Below, in pieces: positions 14,067-21,694 of a stretch of DNA of 25,908 nucleotides (its first letter is position 1; each line of letters opens with the position of its first letter). Below the pieces are notes generated by a model that was given only the letters and a program-made list of their open reading frames with translations, searched no databases and was not told the DNA's origin. A program made the position numbers and the translations under genes. The stretch is taken from positions 1 through 25,908 of the forward strand of contig QKGY01000269.1 of assembly GCA_003250235.1 (NCBI GenBank), given 5' to 3'. The stretch is from Desulfuromonadaceae bacterium (GTDB lineage Bacteria > Desulfobacterota > Desulfuromonadia > Desulfuromonadales > SZUA-540).

Positions 14067-16202
14067 TCAATTCTTGTAAAGGCCTACGTCGGTAGCCGGT
14101 TTCGGTTTGGTTTCGGTCTCCTGTTTCTTGAATCGATTTTTTATGGATAGTGGGAAGTTGACGCACAGATCGAAGACCATATGCTCCAGCAGCGCGCCGG
14201 ACTCCCCGAAAACCGGGACGATGCCGGCCACTTTGGTTACCCAGCGCGAGGCGATCAGGCGGGCCAAGGGCGGGAACTCCTTCACCATCTGCAGCGGCAC
14301 CCCAAGGTAGCCGATGAATCTCCAGAACGAAACTGCCGCCGCCAGCCAGTAGTTCCTGAAGTTGCGTTCCCTGATCATCAGGTAGACGACATAGAGGCCT
14401 CTGATGAGGCTCCCGGGGGAGATGGGGAGGATGACGCCAATGACGAGAGCCGCGGCCAGGGCATAGGCCATGCTCTCCTGCCAGGTGTTGCCAAAATTGA
14501 AATAGGCATAGACCCCGACCGCGAGCATCGCCACCCTGGTGATGGGGAAGGTGCAGAAATGAACGGCGAAGCACTTCATGTATTTCTGCATCAAGGGGTC
14601 GGAAATCTGGGAGAGTATCCGCTCCTTCTCCTCCGCCTGGATCATCCCTTGGCGCATCCCCTCATCGATTTCGTTGTTCAACCATTCGAGGCGAAACTCA
14701 GCGTTGCGGTAGAACCGGATGGGAAAAACGACAGCCGCTTTTACTTTTTCCATGGCGTAGCGCCAGTCGATGAGCGCCCGGTGCATTTTGGCGGGCAGGG
14801 GGAGGAGCCCGGGAAAAATCCGTAGCGCGGCAAAGAGGAGGGGGTGGCGCAGGAAGAAGTCCACGCCGGCTTCTCCAACCCTGCCTTTGCGATGCCAGTT
14901 GATGAGACATTCCGCCTGGCGGGCGCGCAGGACCCGGCGAAGGTACCCGGTGCTGCCGAGCGCGGTCCATAGGTGCTCGCCGTAGTCAGGGCGGCCCCAG
15001 AGGCGGCGCAGCTTTTTGCCCAGCACGGGCAGGGCTCCACTCAGGTAGAAGAGGCAGAACGCCAGGGGTGACGTCTGGAGGGACTGGGCATGGGCCGCAT
15101 CGATCAGTCCAAGACCTTTCCAGCCCGCAATCAGCCCGTTTTTTACGTCTCGCCGCAAGGAACCGTCGGTCAGCAGGCGTAGTCGGTGCCGGGTGATGTC
15201 GGGGAGGGAGTTACGGTAAAGCGCTTCAACCTCTGCCAGCTCATCCAGAACAGGAGCGAGCTCGGCAAACTCTTCCTGGTTTTGCAGGCAGAAGTCGCGA
15301 AGCTGGTCGAGCTCGGGGCGGTCGAACTGAACCAAGGCGCCCCGCTTGAGTCCGCGCAATATGAGTTTGAAGTCGATGGGGCTGAGCGGCAGGAAAAAGA
15401 GCAGGGCCAGGCCCGGGCGGAAATCGAGCGCCGTCAGCCCCGCCGCCGGACCCGTGTCGGAATCGAGCCTCTTTAGGACGTTCGGCTGACTCTTGGCGGT
15501 CCACCACTCGTATTGCCGTGCCAGTTCATGGGCGCCCATGTCGTGCAGGAGGGCGACAAAATTGGCCATGAATCTTTTCTTGGCCAGGTATTCTCGCGAC
15601 GAGCGGCTTTTCTTCGACGAGTTGCGCCGGCGGCGAAAGAGTTCACGGTCGATCTCGAGGCGCCATACCCGTCCCGGGACCCATTCGTTGATTTCGCCGA
15701 AACTGGCGAGAGCAGGGTCGAAGAAGGTGGCGTGCACGTCAACGACGCAGCTCTCCTCCCCGAAACGGCTTCTGGCCCCCCGGCGGATCAGCTTCTGCCA
15801 CAAGGCCCCGGCGCGTGCGGCATTCTCGTTAACCTGGGCGGGGAAGGCCCCCTGGTATCCCAGCCAGTAGATGGCGTTGCGGAAGCGTTGCGAACGACGC
15901 GAAGGGGGGGTGTGGATCTTGATGGCGTACGTGGCGCCGGTCCTCAGGCCGGTCGCGGCCAGGGCTGCCGGCGAGAAGCCGAGAAGGGTCGTGCGGTAGA
16001 CCTGACCGGCAAAGCCGCTCCCGGCGAAGGCCTCGATCCGAAGCTGCACCCGCCCCGCGACCGCTGGAAAAACCCCCTCGACCTGCAGGTCGAGGACGTC
16101 TCCCGGTTCATGTCGGCAGCGCGGCCGGTAATAGCGCAAATCGGCCTGGTCGATCAACCCGAGGAGAGCGTTTATTGTTTCGGGGTTATATCGTATAGCC
16201 AT
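14067..16202 (-). CDS. Large membrane protein with protein-kinase-like N-terminal domain
   Basis: A 711-residue protein I cannot assign to a named family. The first 270 residues contain what looks like a protein-kinase-fold core: glycine loop GSGFAGQVY (61-69), beta-3 lysine in YAIKI (K95), hinge-like INEWVPGR (171-178), an Asn loop SQPNVLKR (N241), and LDFRPG (D260) in the place of DFG. The usual HRD-type catalytic Asp is not obvious near 228-238, so it may be a pseudokinase or an atypical UbiB/RIO-like enzyme. The middle is rich in Arg and Leu. The last 200 residues hold three or four hydrophobic segments, so it is anchored in the membrane. I start at the ATG at 16202 (GAGG 5 bases upstream); the extension to 16355 would overlap the upstream gene. 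It sits next to four related membrane proteins. Confidence 0.7.
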   Translation of the reverse strand: MAIRYNPETINALLGLIDQADLRYYRPRCRHEPGDVLDLQVEGVFPAVAGRVQLRIEAFAGSGFAGQVYRTTLLGFSPAALAATGLRTGATYAIKIHTPPSRRSQRFRNAIYWLGYQGAFPAQVNENAARAGALWQKLIRRGARSRFGEESCVVDVHATFFDPALASFGEINEWVPGRVWRLEIDRELFRRRRNSSKKSRSSREYLAKKRFMANFVALLHDMGAHELARQYEWWTAKSQPNVLKRLDSDTGPAAGLTALDFRPGLALLFFLPLSPIDFKLILRGLKRGALVQFDRPELDQLRDFCLQNQEEFAELAPVLDELAEVEALYRNSLPDITRHRLRLLTDGSLRRDVKNGLIAGWKGLGLIDAAHAQSLQTSPLAFCLFYLSGALPVLGKKLRRLWGRPDYGEHLWTALGSTGYLRRVLRARQAECLINWHRKGRVGEAGVDFFLRHPLLFAALRIFPGLLPLPAKMHRALIDWRYAMEKVKAAVVFPIRFYRNAEFRLEWLNNEIDEGMRQGMIQAEEKERILSQISDPLMQKYMKCFAVHFCTFPITRVAMLAVGVYAYFNFGNTWQESMAYALAAALVIGVILPISPGSLIRGLYVVYLMIRERNFRNYWLAAAVSFWRFIGYLGVPLQMVKEFPPLARLIASRWVTKVAGIVPVFGESGALLEHMVFDLCVNFPLSIKNRFKKQETETKPKPATDVGLYKN

Positions 16203-16248
16203 ATCAGCCTCACTCCCTCTACCGACCCTTCTCCGGTCCCTGTCCGCA

Positions 16249-17454
16249 TCAGGCGAGATACGGACCCCGCTCGACTTTGTCGGTCGTTGCCCTGCCGAGG
16301 GGCTCCAGCGTCCCAAAAACATGGAAAACCAGATATGCCAAGATGCCCGAGGCAAGAGACAGCACCTCCGGCGATTTGTTCAGCAAGCACAGCGGTGGCA
16401 AGGCCAGCAAGCCGAGGAAATGTCTCCCGTTCAGAGACAGATGGCCCTTGATACCGCTCGATAGGACCAAGAGCCCGGCGACGATGGAGAAGAGGAACAC
16501 GCTCGGAAGATATTCTTCGGAAACCAGGGCGTTGAGGCTCCCGAAAAGTTTCGGCAGGCGGTAGACGAACCCGATGGAACAGGCCAGAAAGAAAACAGAC
16601 ATGCAGACCTCGATGCCGGGTTTCCCTCGCGAAGGGTCCAGGTTTCGCCAGCATGTTGCGGAAAACAGCAGAAAGAAGACGGCGGCGGGATACCAGACGA
16701 GCGGATTCCCTTGCCTGGTGATGTCGATGAGACTCGGGACAGTGATGCATGCGAGCGAATGGATCAGACCGCCGACTAGGACCAACAGGCCCAGGTTCTT
16801 CATCATAAAAGGGTTGGGGATCATGGCTCGAAGGCCATCTGGCGCGATCCCGGTTCGCCGGGGGACGATCCCCCAGAACAGAAGGAAGAACCCCAGCAAC
16901 TCCGAACCTTCTTCGACGCCGACCCGTATTCCCAGAGACCATTCGGGAAAGGCGAAGTGATGCTCAAGGTGTTCCTGCAGGGCGACGCATGCGAACACGA
17001 AAAAGGCCGAGGCGATGAGCAGGGGCGAGCTCTTGGACTTATCGCGCCTGAACAGGGTGACCACCGGATAAGTCATCAGGACGGCCAAGAGAACTCCGAA
17101 GATCACCCGCGTTGCGTTCCAGCCGCCGGTTCTTTCGTGCAGGGAGGCGATCTCGTCAAGAGATAGGCCGGCAAGTACGATCGAAAGGACGAGCCATGCG
17201 GCTTTCCCTTTCCCCTCCTGCTGGGAAAAGATCTCATAGGCGATAAATGACAGAGCCAGGAGGCAGGCCATCGACCACCAGACCGCGCTGTTCCTTTCCG
17301 CTGCAAGGTTGAAGTTCCTGACCAAAAATTGCCTCCCGTGGAAGTAGAGGGGGTATTTTTTTATAATCGTTGCCAGGAGCAGGAAAAGGTCTATCCCAAG
17401 GACCAGTTGCCACCAGGATATAGAGGCTCTTTTCGGTCCGTGCTCGCTCGTCAT
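16249..17454 (-). CDS. Polytopic membrane protein, acidic three-motif family, member A
   Basis: A 401-residue integral membrane protein with about 10 hydrophobic segments; no named family recognised. It carries three motifs shared with the next three genes. Motif 1 is AAERNSAV (51-58) at the start of a membrane segment. Motif 2 is DEIASLHER (100-108) right after a membrane segment. Motif 3 is EEGSELL (181-187) at the start of another. A further His/Glu-rich stretch, QEHLEHHF (160-167), lies between motifs 2 and 3. Conserved charged residues at membrane boundaries suggest a metal- or substrate-binding site, but the reaction is unknown. GGAGGA sits just before the ATG, partly within a predicted RNA stem. 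It lies 46 bp upstream of the kinase-like gene and 130 bp downstream of member B. Confidence 0.75.
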   Translation of the reverse strand: MTSEHGPKRASISWWQLVLGIDLFLLLATIIKKYPLYFHGRQFLVRNFNLAAERNSAVWWSMACLLALSFIAYEIFSQQEGKGKAAWLVLSIVLAGLSLDEIASLHERTGGWNATRVIFGVLLAVLMTYPVVTLFRRDKSKSSPLLIASAFFVFACVALQEHLEHHFAFPEWSLGIRVGVEEGSELLGFFLLFWGIVPRRTGIAPDGLRAMIPNPFMMKNLGLLVLVGGLIHSLACITVPSLIDITRQGNPLVWYPAAVFFLLFSATCWRNLDPSRGKPGIEVCMSVFFLACSIGFVYRLPKLFGSLNALVSEEYLPSVFLFSIVAGLLVLSSGIKGHLSLNGRHFLGLLALPPLCLLNKSPEVLSLASGILAYLVFHVFGTLEPLGRATTDKVERGPYLA

Positions 17455-17457
17455 ATC

Positions 17458-17503
17458 TCCTCCGTGAAATCTTGTTCTCCAAGGCGTCCTGGCCTTGACG
17501 GAG
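17458..17503 (-). promoter_or_regulatory. Possible stem covering the ribosome site of membrane protein A
   Basis: In minus-strand RNA, CTCCGT (from 17503-17498) can pair with ACGGAG (from 17465-17460), which overlaps the GGAGGA ribosome site of the gene starting at 17454. Inside it, CAAGGC (17497-17492) pairs with GCCTTG (17485-17480) around a 6-base loop. The pairing could hide the ribosome site. Folding was judged by eye only. Confidence 0.3.
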
Positions 17504-17584
17504 TCTTTTTCTGCCAGTCATTGTTGACGTTTCGTAGAACGTCAGGCCCCTTTCCCGCATTAGGCCGCTGCTTGTGCCCTCCAG

Positions 17585-18886
17585 TCATAACTTCAGTTGG
17601 GCTCGAGCGGCTGCTGGATCCTTCAGAAAAAGGACCCACTCTTCCAGTTTCCTGCGCACCTTCCCCGATACAGCGATCTCCCTGGCCTCCCCTGCGACAC
17701 TCAGTGCCTCGCCAAGATCGCCCCGGGCCTCCAAAGTCTGGGCGACCAGCCAGAGTCTCTCTGCCTTCTCATCTGGGTCCGATGTCGACTCGGCAGCTCT
17801 CCGCTCGATTTTAATGGCTTCGGCAAAATCGGTCGCGGCCTGATCGGTTTCGCCCAGCAAAGCGTGAACAGTGCCCCGCCGTCTCAGGAATTCGCCATGG
17901 CGCTCTTTGTCTCGGGGGCCGTCAGACAGCTCTACCAGGTCTTCTCGCAGGACCTGATGGGCCCGCTCCTCCTGTCCCAACTCCAGGAGCATTCTGGCGT
18001 GCTTGATGCGCGTTTCAGGTCTGAGAAGGTCAGGATTTGCATAGATGTGCCGGTAGATCTGGTCGGCCTGGTCGTACATCGCCATCTCCGGATAACCCCT
18101 TGTCGCCATAGATTCCAAGGCCCCCTTCAGGGAACCCGGGAATTTCTTGGTGAGAGCTATGGAAAAAAGGGCTCCGGCAAGAAAAACCCCGAGCACGATG
18201 AGCGCACATTTGCCGTTCCGGGGAGGCGAGGTCAGTGAGTGTCTGAGCCAGAGGTCTGCCGTCCAAGCCAGCACTGCGGCGGCGAGAAAGAGCTCGCCGA
18301 TCTCATCCGATCGTGCCAGTGGCTTGACAATGAAAAGCAGGGGGACCGCCAGGAAAAAGGGTAGCAGCCTGGGGGGGATCACGGGTAGGCCGACATCCTC
18401 AAGCCGCTTGAGGAGACGCGGTGCAGATATTGAAATGAGGAGGGAGAGAGCCGACCAACCGAGAATCAGGAGGCTGACCGTCTGACGCAGCAGGCCGGAG
18501 CGGTTCAGCAGGGCGTCGAACTGGCCGAAGTTGTGGAGGTTCACCTCCCCCTGGGTGTTCAACTCATGAAAAAGGGGGGGGGTGGAGTAGTGGAACATGC
18601 GCTGTCCCCAGCTGACCTCTTCTCCGGCGATGCCGAGTGCCGTCAGTCCGAAGAGGGCCCACAGGAATCTTCTGGCTGGAGGGGCGGGTCTCGCGCTGAG
18701 CCCGAGCAGCGCCACGCCGGCCAGGCCGAAGCCGACAGCCGTACCGTACTCCCCCCACTGGTCTTCGTTCACCAGGCGGGTGTAGACCACCGGTTCGGAA
18801 TAACAGAGGTGTGCGAGAGCTGCCAAGACCAGCCCCGCAAACAGTGAGTAGATCAGCGCGTCAACCCGATGGCCTGTGCGTTCCAC
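17585..18886 (-). CDS. Polytopic membrane protein, acidic three-motif family, member B, with TPR-like tail
   Basis: A 433-residue protein with about 7 hydrophobic segments in residues 1-245, then a soluble helical C-terminal domain. The shared motifs are NEDQWGEYGTAV (40-51), EEVSWGQRMF (89-98) and DEIGELFLAA (194-203). Motif 2 is followed by NTQGEVNLHNF (110-120), a segment I associate with uncharacterised bacterial membrane proteins carrying an EExSWGQR-type motif. The tail (about 265-433) has repeated helix pairs of TPR type, such as ARMLLELGQEERAHQVLRE and GTVHALLGETDQAATDFAEAI, so it may bind a partner protein. The start is GTG at 18886 with AGAGGA 8 bases upstream. It lies 43 bp downstream of member C. 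The function is unknown. Confidence 0.75.
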   Translation of the reverse strand: MERTGHRVDALIYSLFAGLVLAALAHLCYSEPVVYTRLVNEDQWGEYGTAVGFGLAGVALLGLSARPAPPARRFLWALFGLTALGIAGEEVSWGQRMFHYSTPPLFHELNTQGEVNLHNFGQFDALLNRSGLLRQTVSLLILGWSALSLLISISAPRLLKRLEDVGLPVIPPRLLPFFLAVPLLFIVKPLARSDEIGELFLAAAVLAWTADLWLRHSLTSPPRNGKCALIVLGVFLAGALFSIALTKKFPGSLKGALESMATRGYPEMAMYDQADQIYRHIYANPDLLRPETRIKHARMLLELGQEERAHQVLREDLVELSDGPRDKERHGEFLRRRGTVHALLGETDQAATDFAEAIKIERRAAESTSDPDEKAERLWLVAQTLEARGDLGEALSVAGEAREIAVSGKVRRKLEEWVLFLKDPAAARAQLKL

Positions 18887-18929
18887 GTGTCGGTTCCTCT
18901 CAGCTTGCGTGCATCTTCACCAAGACTCC

Positions 18930-19790
18930 TCAGACGCTTGACGTGTCGGTTCCCTGCGGTCTGGTCGCCGGAGAGCAAGGAGGCTTCTCAGCGCTCCTGT
19001 GTCCTCTCTTTTCCTTCGTTCTGCGGGGCGAAGCCATGCCGTCGCTGGCGGACTCATAGAGGCTGAAGGAGAAGAAGAACAGCGTCAGGGCCGCGTTCAG
19101 TTCGAACACCTCTTCCAGGGAAAAGAGAAGCCGGCTGCGGAAGAGGTGCAGGTCGATCAGGACGGCTGCAGCAATGAAGAGGCTGAAGAGCGCGACGAAG
19201 CAGAGGGAGGGGTTGGCCAGCGCAGACCAGAGGCTTGTCTCCTTAGCCTGCTTTGATAGCCTCCGGACGACTAGGACGGCGGCCAGCGGTGCAAGGACGC
19301 CAGCTGTGATCAGGATCGCAGGGAGCGGGATATTTTTGTAAGCCAGCTCGACCAAGTCGTGGACCGCATCCAGCTGTACACCTCCCCATGCTGGCATCGA
19401 CAGGTTGAAAAGCCGCTCCCCAAAGCTGATCTCGTCCAGGAATCCGACGAGGGCAACGAGAGCCAGGGTCGCGAGGCCCCGGTGCATTCGACGCGGTCGT
19501 ATCCTGAGCGAGAAGAAGAGCGCCAGCGCGAAGGCCAGCAGAAAAAATACGGCGGTGAGGTTCTCAACCAGGGCGTCCTCCTCGATCAGCAGGAAACGGT
19601 AGGGGCGAAACCACCGGGTTATGGCGCTACCTGCGAGGATGTTCAGCAGGGAGATCACGAGAAGAGGCCCCAGATAACGCATGGGAGTCCTTCCCGCGTG
19701 TTGTTTTCCGGCCTCTTCCGCTTGCGGGTCAGGGGAACTCGGTCGAAGATTCTTCGCGCATGCCATGTTTTCCGTAATCGACTCTTTCAT
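18930..19790 (-). CDS. Polytopic membrane protein, acidic three-motif family, member C
   Basis: A 286-residue protein with six or seven membrane segments and no extra domain, so it may be the minimal form of the family. The motifs are EEDALVENLTAV (70-81), DEISFGERLF (119-128) and EEVFELNAAL (226-235). The ATG at 19790 overlaps the stop of the upstream gene (ATGA), which favours coupled translation. However, the first 36 residues are polar and low in complexity, and an internal ATG at 19682 has a better ribosome site (GGAAGGA 5 bases upstream) immediately before the first membrane segment. Either start is possible. The C-terminal tail of about 35 residues is basic and polar. The function is unknown; the charged motifs at membrane ends suggest a conserved active or binding site. 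Confidence 0.72.
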   Translation of the reverse strand: MKESITENMACAKNLRPSSPDPQAEEAGKQHAGRTPMRYLGPLLVISLLNILAGSAITRWFRPYRFLLIEEDALVENLTAVFFLLAFALALFFSLRIRPRRMHRGLATLALVALVGFLDEISFGERLFNLSMPAWGGVQLDAVHDLVELAYKNIPLPAILITAGVLAPLAAVLVVRRLSKQAKETSLWSALANPSLCFVALFSLFIAAAVLIDLHLFRSRLLFSLEEVFELNAALTLFFFSFSLYESASDGMASPRRTKEKRGHRSAEKPPCSPATRPQGTDTSSV

Positions 19791-21658
19791 TTGTACGACT
19801 CGATGCGGAATATGTAGCCGTTGATGCTATAGGGGTCTGCGGAGACGACGTAGAGGCGGTCCTGTTCGTCGAACGCTATCCCAGACAACCCCCTGTATTC
19901 CTTGGCGAAGGTCAGGAACTCCCCTCCCGTGCCGTCGGGGTTCAGGCGGAAGATGGACCCGACCTTGCTGTCGGTCACGTAAAGCTGCCCTCGGTGATAG
20001 GTTATCCCTTCGGGATTCTTCAGCCCTCTGGAGGGCCCGATGAGCGTGGATGTCTGGCCTTCCGGGGTGATCTTGAAGACGGATCGGGCGACCTCGTCCG
20101 TGACGTAGAGGTTTCCCTGTTCATCCAGGGCGATCTCTTCGGGAGCCCGGAGACCATCTATGGATGTGGCCAGAATTTGGCGCTTGCCGCCGGAGAACTT
20201 GATGACCATCGACAGTTTCTGGTCGGTGAGGTAGAGGTTGCCCTGCGGGTCGATGGCGAGGCCGTCCGGGGACCTCAGCCCCACTTCATCCACTATGGTT
20301 GTCGCCTTTCCCGGTGCGTCGAACCGTAAGACCTTCTTCAAGCTGTCGTCGGCGACGAGCAGGGCACCTTGCCAAGTTGCGAACCCTTCGGGAGAGATGA
20401 GGCCGCTCGCTGCATCGGCGAAGGGCCGGACCTCGCCCTGGCTGTTGAAGGCGAGGATGCTGGATGCGTTGTGCCCGTTGCCGACAAGAAGGCCGAGGTC
20501 CGGATGGTAGATCAAGCCGTCTGGCTGGTGTAGGCCGTCGTTGATGTCGGCGAAGACAGAGACTTTGTACCCCTTCTCATGGATGATCGGTTCCCCGTCC
20601 ATGCTGAAGACCACCTTGACCCCCGCGGAAAAGACGAGGGAGAGGACGATCAGGCTCCAGAACGACTTCTTCATCCAGGGGTTCGGCTCAAAGGGTTTGG
20701 AGCGGGCCATGGTTAGGCGAAGGAGGTGGTGGTCGTTTGTCTCGAAAAGGTTGATGACAAAGGCACAGAAGAACAGCGTTGCGGCCGTGAATTCAAGTAT
20801 TTCCTCCAGCGAATCCAGGAGGTTGAAAGTCAGGACATAGCGGTCGAGAAAGACGAACAAAAAGTCGAAAGAGTCGAGAAAGACGGAGGATGAAAATACG
20901 GCAATTCCTGCAAGAAGGAGTTTGAAGAAAAGGGATCTTCTTTCGAAGACCTTGTCTCTAACAACTCTATAAAAGAATAGGATAAAAATGATGGCACCGC
21001 CTGCATAGGCGGCAGTTGTCAAGTCATTCGCCCAGTTGGCGTCGACAATGAGCCTGGCCCTTTCATGGATCATGAAGAATTCATCGATGCCGGCAAAAAG
21101 GAAGGCCGAAAACAAAAGTGACCAAAATATGAAGTGGATCCTCGTGTATCCATCATTGAGCTTTATATAAAAAATGTTGAGTAATGCAGCGAGTGATGTG
21201 AAAAGTAGAAGAACTGCAGAACAGAAGGTCAGGGCCGATTCCTCACTCCAGAAATAATTGTCTAATCGGTCTAATGTCCATATGGCACATAAGACGATTG
21301 ATTCTGCTGCAAGGCAATAAAGCAGAAAACGAGTTTTCAAATTCCTGACTGGTAGGATGAAAAGAAGGTAAAAAAGAATCAGGAGGAAGTGGGAAAAAAC
21401 GAACAGGAAATGGGCCCGTAGTACAACCTCCATGGATGCGGACTTCCCGGTAACCCTCTCCAAGGCGTCGAGCAGGACGGGGGTGAAGAGTTGATCCAGA
21501 AGGAGGATCGTGGCCGCACCCAGTACGATGGCTATAATAATGAACGGTCGTTTTGGCATGGGTCCGCTCTCCACGCTCTCCCCGAGCTTTCGGATGACGT
21601 TGTCGGGCTGCCGTGGCAGCAACTCTTTCCCTGCGGTAAGTTCTTCTTCCAGAGCCAT
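19787..21658 (-). CDS. Polytopic membrane protein, acidic three-motif family, member D, fused to an NHL-type beta-propeller
   Basis: A 623-residue fusion. The N-terminal half has about 9 membrane segments and the family motifs SEESALTFCSAV (138-149), DEFFMIHER (192-200) and EEILEFTAATLFF (285-297). After the last membrane segment (about 333-351), residues 362-623 form six repeats of NHL/SMP-30 type, recognised by recurring GL-x-x-P-(D/E)-G-(I/L) and (N)LY-(V/L)-TD segments, such as GLRSPDGLAIDPQGNLYLTD. Six blades predict a beta-propeller, probably in the periplasm, able to bind a ligand or glycan. The start at 21658 has a modest ribosome site; an ATG at 21559, just before the first membrane segment, is an alternative. 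About 20880-21380 is visibly AT-rich. It overlaps member C by four bases and follows wzt by 36 bp. Confidence 0.8.
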   Translation of the reverse strand: MALEEELTAGKELLPRQPDNVIRKLGESVESGPMPKRPFIIIAIVLGAATILLLDQLFTPVLLDALERVTGKSASMEVVLRAHFLFVFSHFLLILFYLLFILPVRNLKTRFLLYCLAAESIVLCAIWTLDRLDNYFWSEESALTFCSAVLLLFTSLAALLNIFYIKLNDGYTRIHFIFWSLLFSAFLFAGIDEFFMIHERARLIVDANWANDLTTAAYAGGAIIFILFFYRVVRDKVFERRSLFFKLLLAGIAVFSSSVFLDSFDFLFVFLDRYVLTFNLLDSLEEILEFTAATLFFCAFVINLFETNDHHLLRLTMARSKPFEPNPWMKKSFWSLIVLSLVFSAGVKVVFSMDGEPIIHEKGYKVSVFADINDGLHQPDGLIYHPDLGLLVGNGHNASSILAFNSQGEVRPFADAASGLISPEGFATWQGALLVADDSLKKVLRFDAPGKATTIVDEVGLRSPDGLAIDPQGNLYLTDQKLSMVIKFSGGKRQILATSIDGLRAPEEIALDEQGNLYVTDEVARSVFKITPEGQTSTLIGPSRGLKNPEGITYHRGQLYVTDSKVGSIFRLNPDGTGGEFLTFAKEYRGLSGIAFDEQDRLYVVSADPYSINGYIFRIESYK

Positions 21659-21694
21659 AGCTTCAACCCTTTCCGTCGCTCGTTCAGCGAATCC

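Noticed and set aside
16203..16355. N-terminal extension of the kinase-like protein to 16355
   Set aside because: It would overlap the upstream membrane protein by 107 bases and adds an Arg/Pro-rich stretch with no ribosome site.
15513..16451. A 312-codon plus-strand open frame opposite the kinase-like gene
   Set aside because: It spans two minus-strand genes, has no recognisable domain, and its composition is that of a shadow frame.
17525..17544. Inverted repeat TGACGTT/AACGTCA between members B and A
   Set aside because: Short, no U-run for termination on the minus strand, and no adjacent promoter elements to support an operator call.
18885..18953. Direct repeat of ACGTGTCGGTTCC (18885-18897 and 18941-18953)
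   Set aside because: Only 13 bases, with unrelated flanks. It may be a small duplication or chance, and I see no element attached to it.
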